64,000 bases of DNA from positions 62,001-126,000 of the forward strand of contig NZ_CAKZHQ010000048.1 in assembly GCF_936925435.1 (NCBI RefSeq), read 5' to 3'. Below the pieces are notes generated by a model, which was not told where the DNA came from, did no database searches, and saw nothing but the letters and a program-made list of their open reading frames with translations. The position numbers and the translations under genes are program-made. Below, piece by piece: positions 9,536 through 17,681 of this stretch (position 1 is its first letter; the number at the start of each line of letters is the position of its first letter). This DNA comes from an uncultured Ramlibacter sp. GTDB lineage: Bacteria; Pseudomonadota; Gammaproteobacteria; Burkholderiales; Burkholderiaceae_C.

Positions 9536-10930
9536 TTAATAGAACATCTTGGGCAGCCACAGCACCAGCTTGGGGAAGTAGGTGATGATGGCCAGCGAGC
9601 CCAGCAGCGGCACCAGCCAGGGCAGGATGGCGATGGTCGTGCGCTCGACCGAGAGCTTGGCAACCCGCGCCAGCACGAACAGCACCATGCCCATGGGCGG
9701 ATGCAGCAGGCCGATCATCAGGTTGAGCACCATCACCAGACCGAAATGGACGGGGTCGATCCCCAGCTGCGCCACGATGGGCATCAGGATGGGCACCAGG
9801 ATGGTGATGGCGGCCGTGGGCTCCAGGAAGCAGCCGACGAACAGCATCAGCAGGTTGGCCAGCAGCAGGAAGACCCAGGCTTCCTTGGTGAAGCCCAGCA
9901 CCCATTGCGAGATCGCCGCCGTCACGCCGGTGGCCGTGAGCATCCAGCCGAAGATGCTGGCTGCTGCCACGATGAACAGCACGGTGGCGGTGGTCTCCAC
10001 CGTGTCCAGGCAGACCTTGATGAACATCTTCCAGTGCAGGGTGCGGTACCAGACCAGGCCCAGGAACATGGACCAGAGGCAGGCCGCGATGGCGCCTTCG
10101 GTGGGCGTGAAGATGCCGGTGGTCATGCCGCCGATCAGCAGCACCGGCGTCATGATGGGCAGCACGGCCTGGAACTTGAACGCCTTGTCGGCCGCGAACA
10201 GCACGATGAGGCCGGCGAACACCGTGATCTGCGGCGGGAAGCCCAGCTTGGCGATTAGCACCCACAGCACCAGCGGCCAGCCGGCGACGACCAGCGTCTC
10301 CACCAGCGCCTTGATCACGCGAGGCCATTCGAACTTGGTGTCTGCGCCCCAGCCGTTCTTGTGGGCGAAGTAGGCCACGGTGAGCATCATCAGGCCGGCC
10401 ATCAGCACGCCCGGCAGGATGCCCGCCAGGAACAGGGCGCCGACGCTGACGTTGGCCATCATTCCGTAGATCACGAAGGGCAGCGAGGGCGGGATGATGG
10501 GACCCAGGGTGGCCGACGCCGCCGTCACGCCGACAGCGAACTCCTTGCTGTAGCCATGGTCGGTCATGGCCTTGATCTCGATCGTGCCCAGGCCGGCGGC
10601 GTCGGCGATGGCTGTGCCGCTCATGCCGGCGAACACCACCGAGCCCACCACGTTGACGTGGCCCAGGCCGCCCTTGAGCCAGCCCACCAGGGCCAGGGCG
10701 TAGTTGTAGATGCGGTTGGTGATGCCGGCGTTGTTCATCAGGTTGCCGGCCAGGATGAAGAAGGGCACGGCCAGCAGCGGGAAGCTGTCGATGCCGCTGA
10801 CCATGCGGTGGATGACCACGAAGGACGGCAGGGTGCCCGTCCACCAGATGTACAGCAGGGCGGAGCCTGCCATGGCGATGGCCACCGGGATGCCGCCGGC
10901 CATCAGGAAGAGGAAGATGATTTTCAGCAT
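9536..10930 (-). CDS. dctM: TRAP transporter large permease subunit (DctM)
   Basis: A 464-residue inner-membrane protein with about a dozen hydrophobic segments. DctM hallmarks are PFFILAGNLMNNAGIT, GMSGTAIADAAGLGTIEIKAM, SATLGPIIPPSLPFVIYG and the C-terminal GLLHPPMGMVLFVLARV. It forms the sodium-driven channel of a tripartite transporter with the adjacent dctQ and dctP products. The 14-bp gap to dctQ indicates one transcript. Location beside sugar-acid enzymes suggests an organic or sugar acid substrate. Confidence 0.94.
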   Translation of the reverse strand: MLKIIFLFLMAGGIPVAIAMAGSALLYIWWTGTLPSFVVIHRMVSGIDSFPLLAVPFFILAGNLMNNAGITNRIYNYALALVGWLKGGLGHVNVVGSVVFAGMSGTAIADAAGLGTIEIKAMTDHGYSKEFAVGVTAASATLGPIIPPSLPFVIYGMMANVSVGALFLAGILPGVLMAGLMMLTVAYFAHKNGWGADTKFEWPRVIKALVETLVVAGWPLVLWVLIAKLGFPPQITVFAGLIVLFAADKAFKFQAVLPIMTPVLLIGGMTTGIFTPTEGAIAACLWSMFLGLVWYRTLHWKMFIKVCLDTVETTATVLFIVAAASIFGWMLTATGVTAAISQWVLGFTKEAWVFLLLANLLMLFVGCFLEPTAAITILVPILMPIVAQLGIDPVHFGLVMVLNLMIGLLHPPMGMVLFVLARVAKLSVERTTIAILPWLVPLLGSLAIITYFPKLVLWLPKMFY

Positions 10931-10944
10931 GAGAGGTTGTTTTT

Positions 10945-11517
10945 TTAGTTGTCGTCCATCGAGGTCTCGGGCCGCTCCAGCACGGTGTAGCCGCGCCGGC
11001 GGTGGAACAGCGCCACCTGTGCCGAGCGCACGGCCATCGCCGCGAAACCCAGCAGGCAGACGCCGTAGACCCAGTTCATCGGCAGGTCGACCATGGTCAT
11101 GCGCGAGTTGCTGCCCAGCTTGAGCATCATCATCACGGTGAGCACGGCGGCCGCCACGAAGAAGCCGGTGCGCAGCACATCGACCAGCGTTGCCAAGGCC
11201 CGCGCCACCGGCTTGGGCATGAACTTGTAGAAGAAGTCGACCTGGATGTGGTTGTTCTTGATGACGCCGATGGTGGCGCCGGTGAAGACCACCGCGATCA
11301 GCAGGTAGCGGGCGATCTCCTCGGTCCAGGCGGCCGAGTCGTTCATCACGTAACGGGTGAAGAACTGGTAGAAGACCGTGATCCCCAGGATCCAGAAGAA
11401 GACCAGGGCGACCCAGGCCTCCACCGGCGTGCCCGACAGGTCCACCGCCTCATCCTGGGCGTGGAATTCGCCGTCGTCGCCCATCACCTTGGGCATGTCA
11501 TCAATTGAAGTCGTCAT
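10945..11517 (-). CDS. dctQ: TRAP transporter small permease subunit (DctQ)
   Basis: A 190-residue protein with four hydrophobic segments. Typical DctQ features are the first segment around VFFWILGITVFYQFF, WTEEIARYLLIAVVFTGA with the conserved EE-R pattern, and the last pair ending near MNWVYGVCLLGFAAM. It scaffolds DctM in the membrane. The N-terminal ~35 residues are acidic and probably cytosolic. Start ATG 11517 follows a GGAG on the coding strand. A REP-like element separates it from dctP. Confidence 0.92.
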   Translation of the reverse strand: MTTSIDDMPKVMGDDGEFHAQDEAVDLSGTPVEAWVALVFFWILGITVFYQFFTRYVMNDSAAWTEEIARYLLIAVVFTGATIGVIKNNHIQVDFFYKFMPKPVARALATLVDVLRTGFFVAAAVLTVMMMLKLGSNSRMTMVDLPMNWVYGVCLLGFAAMAVRSAQVALFHRRRGYTVLERPETSMDDN

Positions 11518-11577
11518 TTTTTTTCTCCGCGTGTCTTCTTCCAGGATGCGCGGATCCGGCTGCGCCGGTCCGCTGCA

Positions 11578-11624
11578 TCGCCCCTCGAGGGGAGGCCGGC
11601 GCTTCGCGCCGGCTTCGGGGTGCT
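11578..11624. repeat. REP-like hairpin element (CGCCCCTCGAGGGG type)
   Basis: The dctP-dctQ gap contains CGCCCCTCGAGGGGAGG followed by a long GC-rich inverted repeat, GCCGGCGC and GCGCCGGC around a TTC loop, then TTCGGGGTG. The order of parts matches the element at 9489-9535. It may stabilise or attenuate the message downstream of dctP, a common arrangement that would yield excess binding protein (inference). Confidence 0.7.
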
Positions 11625-11625
11625 C

Positions 11626-12612
11626 TTATTTAATGGCGATGATCCGGTCCCAGTCCTTCTTGTCCAGCTTCATGGACTCGAAGGTGACGGCCTTGAGCAC
11701 GCGCTGCTGGAACTCGGCACGGTCGACCGTGACCACGTTGTTGCCCTTCTTCTTGAACTCCTCGACCAGCTCGCCTTCGCGCTTGCGGATGTCGTTGGTG
11801 GTGTTGACGGCTGCTTCCTGGGTGATGTCGGCCAGCAGCTTTTGCTCGGCGGCGCTGAGCCTGGACATGGTGCTGGGCGAGATCACCGTCAGCAGCGCGT
11901 CCGAGATGTGGCCGGTCAGGATGATGTTCTTCTGCACCTCGAAGAACTTCTTGGCTTCGATGGTGGGCAGCGGGTTCTCCTGCGCGTCCACGGTGCCGTT
12001 TTGCAGCGCCAGGTAGACCTCGGCGAAGGCGATCGGCGTCGGGTTGGCGCCGCAGGCGCGCGGCAGGGCGGTGTAGGCAGGCGAGTCGGGCACGCGAATC
12101 TTCAGGCCCTTCATCTCGTCGCAGTTCTTGAACAGCTTGTTGCTGGTGGCATGGCGCGCGCCGTAGTAGGTCAGGGCTGTCACGGTGTTGCCGGTGGCCT
12201 TCTTGTAGCCCTCGGTCAGTTCCTTGAAGACCTCGCTCTGGCCGTACTTGACGACGTGGTCGGCGTCGCGGAAGGTGAAGGGGTAGTAGCTGACGGCCAG
12301 CCGCGGATAGGAGTTGGAGGCGAAGGAGGCGCCGGTCAGGATGATGTCCACCGTGCCCAGCTGCAGGCCCTGGTTGATGTCGCTTTCCTTGCCCAGGCTG
12401 GAGGCCGGGAAGACCTGGATCTCGTACTTGCCGTTGGTGCGCTTCTTGAATTCGTCAGCGGCCCAGACCGACCACTTGTGGTACGGCTCGGAGGTTTCGT
12501 AGACGTGCGCCCACTTCAGCTTGGTCTGCGCGTGCGCGATGCCGAACGGGGCTGTAGCCCCCGCCAAAATTGCGCAGGCAGCTACGAGTTTGATAGCAAA
12601 TCGCTGGTTCAT
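11626..12612 (-). CDS. dctP: TRAP transporter solute-binding protein (DctP)
   Basis: A 328-residue periplasmic binding protein with a cleavable signal peptide ending near AHAQ at residues 26-29. The mature part starts TKLKWAHVYETSEPYHKW. Family features include ASSLGKESDINQGLQLGTVDI and the conserved arginine region LKIRVPDSPAY, where the carboxylate of the ligand is normally bound. It is the second gene after the GntR regulator. The signal-peptide codons coincide with a dispersed repeat copy (12553-12600). The substrate is unknown; a sugar acid fits the neighbours. Confidence 0.93.
   Translation of the reverse strand: MNQRFAIKLVAACAILAGATAPFGIAHAQTKLKWAHVYETSEPYHKWSVWAADEFKKRTNGKYEIQVFPASSLGKESDINQGLQLGTVDIILTGASFASNSYPRLAVSYYPFTFRDADHVVKYGQSEVFKELTEGYKKATGNTVTALTYYGARHATSNKLFKNCDEMKGLKIRVPDSPAYTALPRACGANPTPIAFAEVYLALQNGTVDAQENPLPTIEAKKFFEVQKNIILTGHISDALLTVISPSTMSRLSAAEQKLLADITQEAAVNTTNDIRKREGELVEEFKKKGNNVVTVDRAEFQQRVLKAVTFESMKLDKKDWDRIIAIK
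12553..12600 (-). repeat. Dispersed GCTATC...GTAGCTGC repeat inside the dctP signal-peptide codons
   Basis: On the minus strand the stretch GCTATCAAACTCGTAGCTGC leads into CTGCGCAATTTTGGCGGGGGC. This resembles the family copy inside the Ldh-type gene and the intergenic copies. It encodes most of the hydrophobic core of the DctP signal peptide, so the repeat appears to have been used as coding sequence. Identification rests on short similarity. Confidence 0.4.
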
Positions 12613-12650
12613 GCTTGTCTCCTAGGTCGTTGGTGTGGTGCTGGCGGGGT

Positions 12651-13367
12651 TCAGGAAGCGCTCGCGCGGCGCCAGCTCGCGCTGAATCGGGCATGGGCTT
12701 TGTCCAGGTGGTGCTGCATGGCGGCGCGGGCGGCGTTGGCGTCATGCGCGGCGATGGCTTCGAGCACCAGCTCGTGTTCGGAGATGGCCTTGCGCCAGGA
12801 CGGCACGGTCTCGAAGTGGTCGCCCAGCCGCTCGAACAGAGGGCCGCGGCGCGCGTCCCAGAAGGTCTGCACGGTTTCGCTCAGCACCGCGTTGCCGGCG
12901 GCCTGGGCCACGGCCGTGTGGAAGGCGCGGTCGCCGGCGCGCGGCTGCACGCCGCTGTCGGCGTCCTTGTGCATGGAGGCGATGGCGGCGGCGATGGCGT
13001 CAACCTGCTTGCGCTTGCCCTCGGTGGCGGCCATGGCGGCGATCTCGCCCTCGATGACGCGGCGCGCGCGGATCAGCTCCAGCGGGCCCCATTCCGTGGC
13101 CGGCACCTTGGTGGCATGGCCGTTGACCTGGCCGGAGCGCTCCAGCACGTAGACGCCGGAGCCGGTGCGCACCTCGACCCAGCCTTCCACCTCCAGCGCG
13201 ATCAGGGCCTCGCGCACCGAGGGCCTGCTCACGCCCAGCTGGCTGGCCAGCTCGCGCTCGGCCGGCAGCCGGCTGCCGGGAGTGAACTCGCCGGCAAGGA
13301 TGTGCGAACGCAGCTGCTCGGCGATCTGCCGGTACAGGCGCTGCGGTTCGACGGCTTGCAGAAGCAT
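12651..13367 (-). CDS. GntR-family transcriptional regulator, FadR/FCD subfamily
   Basis: A 238-residue regulator. The N-terminal winged helix contains IAEQLRSHILAGEFTPGSRLPAERELASQLGVSRPSVREAL, followed by the wing VRTGSGVYVLE. The C-terminal ~150 residues are the helical, metal- and ligand-binding FCD domain (RARRVIEGEIAAMAA, FHTAVAQAAGN, SEHELVLEAI). ATG 13367 is chosen; a TTG five codons upstream is possible. It leads the TRAP/dehydratase unit and faces the SDR/FAH unit. It probably represses both through the operator at 13392-13402 and is released by a pathway acid. Confidence 0.92.
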   Translation of the reverse strand: MLLQAVEPQRLYRQIAEQLRSHILAGEFTPGSRLPAERELASQLGVSRPSVREALIALEVEGWVEVRTGSGVYVLERSGQVNGHATKVPATEWGPLELIRARRVIEGEIAAMAATEGKRKQVDAIAAAIASMHKDADSGVQPRAGDRAFHTAVAQAAGNAVLSETVQTFWDARRGPLFERLGDHFETVPSWRKAISEHELVLEAIAAHDANAARAAMQHHLDKAHARFSASWRRASAS

Positions 13368-13380
13368 GCGGGTTAATCTC

Positions 13381-13410
13381 AATTGGCCAAGTGGTCAGAC
13401 CAATTAATAT
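13381..13410 (+). promoter_or_regulatory. GntR/FadR-type operator with overlapping promoter for the SDR-FAH operon
   Basis: The perfect palindrome TGGTCAGACCA lies at 13392-13402. It matches the TGGTnnnACCA form known for FadR-subfamily regulators and sits within wider symmetry (AATTGG and CCAATT). A plausible plus-strand promoter, TTGGCC at 13383-13388 and TAATAT at 13405-13410 with a 16-bp spacer, brackets the operator. The site lies 24 bp from the regulator start and 62 bp from the SDR start, so binding could repress both directions. Confidence 0.8.
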
Positions 13411-13464
13411 CCGTCCAGAGCGGCCTGGCCGCATTGGGCAAAACCCGAACGAAAGCACACACAG

Positions 13465-14199
13465 ATGCGACTCAAAGGAAAAAAAGTCTTGGTCACCGCA
13501 GCGGGCCAGGGCATTGGCAAGGCCAGCGCGCTGGCCATGGCGGCGCAGGGCGCGCAGGTCTGGGCGACCGACCTCAACCCCAAGCTGCTGGACGCCTACG
13601 ACGGCGTGCAGGGCATCCACGCGGTGACGCTGGACGTGCTGGACAAGGCCGCCATCGCCCGCGTAGCGGCGACGCTGCCGCCCCTGGACGTGCTGTTCAA
13701 CTGCGCCGGCTTCGTCCACAACGGCACGATCGAACAGGCCACCGATGACGAGTGGGAGTTCGCCTTCAACCTCAATGTGCGCGCGCAGTTTTGGATGATC
13801 CAGGCCGTGCTGCCCGGCATGCTGGCCAAGGGTGGCGGCAGCATCATCAACATGGCCAGCGTCTGCAGCAGCCTCAAGGGCCTGCCCAACCGCTTCATCT
13901 ACGGCACCTCCAAGGCGGCCGTGGTCGGCCTGACCAAGAGCGTGGCAGCCGACTATGTGGCGCGCGGCATTCGTTGCAATGCCATCGCGCCCGGCACGGT
14001 GGACACGCCCTCGCTGGGCGAGCGCATCAATTCCTATGAAGACCCGGTGGCCGCGCGCAAGAACTTCATCGCCCGCCAGCCCATGGGCCGTCTGGCCCAG
14101 GCCGAGGAGATGGCGCCGCTGGTGGTCTTCCTGGCCAGCGACGAGTCGGTCTTCGTCACCGGCCAGCTCTATGCCAACGACGGCGGCATGACGATATGA
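13465..14199 (+). CDS. Short-chain dehydrogenase (sugar or keto-deoxy-aldonate dehydrogenase candidate)
   Basis: A 244-residue classical SDR: cofactor loop VTAAGQGIGKA, NCAG motif, and a catalytic Ser in NMASVCSS with Y-GTS-K in IYGTSKAAVVGL. The acid at the end of strand 2 (ATDLN) suggests NAD preference. It resembles 2-keto-3-deoxy-L-fuconate dehydrogenase-type and BDH2-type enzymes (judged by eye). First gene of a three-gene operon with another SDR and a FAH hydrolase. In non-phosphorylating L-fucose-type pathways such an SDR oxidises the 2-keto-3-deoxy acid before hydrolysis. The exact substrate is inferred. Confidence 0.85.
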   Translation: MRLKGKKVLVTAAGQGIGKASALAMAAQGAQVWATDLNPKLLDAYDGVQGIHAVTLDVLDKAAIARVAATLPPLDVLFNCAGFVHNGTIEQATDDEWEFAFNLNVRAQFWMIQAVLPGMLAKGGGSIINMASVCSSLKGLPNRFIYGTSKAAVVGLTKSVAADYVARGIRCNAIAPGTVDTPSLGERINSYEDPVAARKNFIARQPMGRLAQAEEMAPLVVFLASDESVFVTGQLYANDGGMTI

Positions 14200-14942
14200 A
14201 CCAGCTCGATTTCAAGAGCCGCCACGCGGTGGTCACCGGCGGCGCCACCGGCCTGGGCTACGCCATTGCCCAGCGCCTGATCGCTTCGGGCGGCAGCGTG
14301 ACCCTGTGGGACCGGGACGAGGTCGGTGCGAACAAGGCGGCGGCGCAGCTGGGCGCGCAGGCCAGCGCCGTGGCGGTGGATGTGGCGCAGCACGATTCGG
14401 TGCGCTCCGCTGTCGCCGCCACGCTCAAGATCCATCCGAAGGTCGACGCCCTGGTCAACAGCGCCGGCATCACCGGTCCGAATGTGAAGGTCTGGGACTA
14501 TCCCGTCGCCGACTGGAAGCAGGTGATGGACGTCAACCTCACCGGCCTGTTCCTGTGCTGCCGGGAGTGGGCGCCGCACCTGCGCGCCAACGACTACGGC
14601 CGCATCGTCAACATCGCCTCGGTGGCCGGCAAGGACGGCAATCCCAACGCCAGCGCCTACAGCGCCAGCAAGGCGGCGGTGATCGCCCTGACAAAATCGC
14701 TGGGCAAGGAGCTGGCCGACACCGGCGTGCGCGTCAACTGCGTGACGCCGGCGGCCGTGAAGACCGCCATCTTCGACCAGATGAGCGAGCAGCACATCCA
14801 GTTCATGCTGTCCAAGATCCCCATGGGCCGCTTTGGCACGCCCGAGGAAGTGGCGGCCATGGTGGCCTGGCTGTGCACCGAAGACTGTTCTTTTTCCACT
14901 GGCGCGGTCTTTGACCTCTCGGGTGGACGTTCCACTTACTGA
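14196..14942 (+). CDS. Short-chain dehydrogenase (second of the catabolic operon)
   Basis: A 248-residue classical SDR with TGGATGLG, NSAGI, a catalytic Ser in NIASVAG and Y-SAS-K in AYSASKAAVIAL. Its ATG overlaps the previous stop (ATGA), so translation is coupled. It is a paralogue rather than a duplicate of the preceding SDR; the two proteins are clearly diverged. One of the pair probably oxidises the free sugar at C1 and the other the keto-deoxy intermediate. Which does which cannot be told from the sequence. Confidence 0.86.
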   Translation: MNQLDFKSRHAVVTGGATGLGYAIAQRLIASGGSVTLWDRDEVGANKAAAQLGAQASAVAVDVAQHDSVRSAVAATLKIHPKVDALVNSAGITGPNVKVWDYPVADWKQVMDVNLTGLFLCCREWAPHLRANDYGRIVNIASVAGKDGNPNASAYSASKAAVIALTKSLGKELADTGVRVNCVTPAAVKTAIFDQMSEQHIQFMLSKIPMGRFGTPEEVAAMVAWLCTEDCSFSTGAVFDLSGGRSTY

Positions 14943-14952
14943 AAGGAAAGCA

Positions 14953-15801
14953 ATGAAACTCGTCCGCTATGGCAACCCCGGCAAGGAAAAGCCCGGCCTG
15001 ATCGACGCCGAAGGCAAGCTGCGCGACATCTCCGCCATCGTGCCCGACCTGGGTCCGGCGCAACTGGGCGTCGCGACGCTCAACCGCATCCGGAAGGCCA
15101 AGCTCGCCAACCTGCCCCTGGTGCGCGGCAAGCCGCGCTTTGGCAGCCCGGTGGCCAACGTCGGCAAGTTCATCGCCATCGGCCTGAACTTCAGCGACCA
15201 CGCGGCCGAATCCGGCAATCCCATCCCCAAGGAACCGGTGGTCTTCATGAAGGCCACCAGCTGCATCCAGGGTCCGAACGACAACATCATGCTGCCCAAG
15301 GGTTCGGTCAAGACCGACTGGGAAGTGGAGCTGGGCATCGTCATCGGCACCAAGGCCCAGTACGTCACCAAGAAGGACGCGCTGTCCTATGTGGCCGGCT
15401 TTTGCACCATCAACGACGTCAGCGAACGTGAGTTTCAGCTCGAGCGCGGTCCGCAATGGGACAAGGGCAAGGGCTGCGACACCTTCGGCCCCATCGGCCC
15501 CTGGCTGGTCACGCCCGACGAGGTCAACGTGCAGCGCCTGGCCATGTGGCTGGACGTCAACGGCAAGCGCATGCAGACCGGCAGCACCAAGACCATGATC
15601 TTCGACTGCGCCACCCTGGTCAGCTACCTGAGCCAGTTCATGACTCTGCTGCCCGGCGATGTCATCACCACCGGCACCCCACCCGGCGTCGGCCTGGGCA
15701 TGAAGCCGCCCACCTATTTGAAGAAGGGCGACGTCGTCACCCTGGGCATCGAAGGCCTGGGCGAGCAGCGCCAGCTGGTCGTGCCGTTCAAGAAGCCCTG
15801 A
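14953..15801 (+). CDS. Fumarylacetoacetate hydrolase (FAH) family, diketo-deoxy acid hydrolase candidate
   Basis: A 282-residue FAH-family protein. [12 protein letters not shown], the metal-ligand stretch [33 protein letters not shown] and the C-terminal [12 protein letters not shown] are all typical. Members hydrolyse C-C bonds of 2,4-diketo acids. Beside an SDR and a sugar-acid dehydratase, the best guess is hydrolysis of a 2,4-diketo-3-deoxy sugar acid to pyruvate and a hydroxy acid such as L-lactate. ATG 14953 follows GAAAGGAAAG. It is the last gene of the operon. Confidence 0.87.
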   Translation: MKLVRYGNPGKEKPGLIDAEGKLRDISAIVPDLGPAQLGVATLNRIRKAKLANLPLVRGKPRFGSPVANVGKFIAIGLNFSDHAAESGNPIPKEPVVFMKATSCIQGPNDNIMLPKGSVKTDWEVELGIVIGTKAQYVTKKDALSYVAGFCTINDVSEREFQLERGPQWDKGKGCDTFGPIGPWLVTPDEVNVQRLAMWLDVNGKRMQTGSTKTMIFDCATLVSYLSQFMTLLPGDVITTGTPPGVGLGMKPPTYLKKGDVVTLGIEGLGEQRQLVVPFKKP

Positions 15802-15832
15802 GAACGAGGCGGCGCAGGCCGCGGCGCAGCGC

Positions 15833-17434
15833 ATGCTTATGATTTGCCGCATGCGACGTTTCACTGGCCTGTTGTTCCTGCTCGCGCTGGCGGCCGAACG
15901 GCCGATGATCGCCTTGGTGCTGTCCGGCGGCGGCGCCCGCATCGGCGTGCTGCGGGTGCTCGAGGAGATGCGCGTAACGGTGGACATCATCGTGGGAACC
16001 AGCGCCGGCTCCATCGTCGGGGCCGCCTATGCCACCGGTCTGCCACTGGCCACCATCGAGGCGGAGATGCGCAGCTTGAGCTCCGCGACGCTGTTCCGCG
16101 ACGTGCCGCGTGGCAGCCTGCCGTTGCGGCACAAGCAGGACGACGCTCTCAACTTCATCGGCCCCGAGATCGGCTGAACACCGGCGGCCTGGCCTTGCCC
16201 AAGGGCGCGGTGGCCGGCGTGGCTTTCGAGGCCTTGCTGCGGCGCCTCACGGTGCGCCAGCAAAGCAGTACTTCGACCGGCTGCCCATCCCCTTTCGCGC
16301 GGTGGCCACGGACCTGGCGACCTCGGACATGGTGGCGCTGGACCATGGCAACCTGGCCCAGGCCATGGGCGCCCAGGTGGTCATCGCGGTGAACATCGGC
16401 ACGCCCCTGCTGCGCAAGCAGGATGTCAGCTCGCTGGTCTCCGCGTCGGACCAGTTGACCCGCATCCTGACGGCCGCCAACGTCGCGCAGTCGCTCAAGG
16501 AACTGGGCCCGGCCGACATCCTGCTGGCGCCGGACCTGGCCGGGCTTGCCAGCACCGACTTCGACCGCGTGCCCGAAGCGGCCCACGCTAGCGAGGCGGC
16601 GGCCCGCGCCGCCGCCACTCGCCTGGCCATCCACAGCATCGACGCCCCCGACCTACGCCGGCCTGCTGGCGGCCTGCAGCGCCGATGCCAGCCGCTCCGG
16701 CCAGCGTATCGACGAGGTGCGCGCGGTCGGCGTGAGCGAGGCCGACCCCCAGGTGCTCAAGGAAAGCACGGAGTCGCGCGCTGGCCAGGCCTTTGAACCG
16801 GCCGTGGTGGAGCGGGACATGCAGCGCCTGTACGGCCGGGGCGACTTCAAGTCCGTCAACTACAGCTTCGCGGCCGAGGACGGGGCGGGCTATGTGCTGA
16901 CGGCCGACGTGGCGGAAAAGTCCTGAGGCCCCAACTACCTGCGCTTCGGCCTGGGCCTGTCTTCGGACTTCGAGAGCGATTCCTACTTCTCCCTGCTGGC
17001 GACGCACCGTGCGACCTGGCTGAACCGCCTGGGCGCGGAATGGCGCGACGACCTGCAGATCGGCCATGCCACCCGGCTGCGCACCGAGTGGTTCCAGCCG
17101 CTGGACACCAGCCAGCGCTTCTTCGTGGCGGCCAGCCTCCAGGCCGAGCGCAAGCCCATCGACGTGTACAGCGATGCCAGCGTGCGCGTCGCCCGCCGCC
17201 GCCGGCCTGCAACTGGGTACCGCGGGCGAATTGCGCGCCGGGCTGTTGCGCGGCCGCGTGCGCCTGCAAAACGACACCAGCACGATCCCGCCGGAAGATC
17301 TGCCCGGCGTCGCCGACAAGGCCGGCTTGGTGACGCGCCTGGCGCTGGACGCCGGTCAGCCCGGTCTACCTGGTCTATGGCCGGGGCAGCCACCAAGCCC
17401 TGCATTTTTTCCTGGGCCAGCCCTGGTTAAGGCT
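15833..17434 (+). pseudogene. Degenerate patatin-like phospholipase / outer-membrane beta-barrel fusion (PlpD/type Vd-like)
   Basis: Fragments in three frames add up to one gene. The patatin part has [11 protein letters not shown] and the serine motif GTSAG, but the oxyanion loop lacks about four residues (expected form GGGARGxAHIGVL). A one-base deletion at about 16174 creates a TGA at 16175-16177 where an [11 protein letters not shown] continuation is expected. Further frame changes lie near 16258, 16650, 17200 and 17350. NLAQAM at 16361 jumps straight to GAQVVIAVN, removing the segment with the catalytic Asp (DGG). A TGA at 16924-16926 interrupts EKS-GPNYLRFGLGLSSDF, where homologues as I recall have Trp. 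The tail HQALHFFLGQPW resembles a beta-barrel C-terminal signal. It cannot be functional. Confidence 0.88.
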
Positions 17435-17681
17435 AGAGCGACGGCGACCACCCTCCGCATATCCACCAAATCACGGTTTCCACAGTGCTCCTCCCATTGA
17501 AACAGTGGAGGCTATGTGGACCTTGATTCAAGGACTGTCAGAAGAATGCCCGACCGTTGCCCCCTGTCGCGCATCCTCCCTACAACTGCGCTTTCTCGTG
17601 CCGAGGGGATTTTGTCGTAAGGCCGACGTTAGTTGGTGTGAAAATTGCGCCTATTGTGTATCGCACCATCTGTGAACCGCC

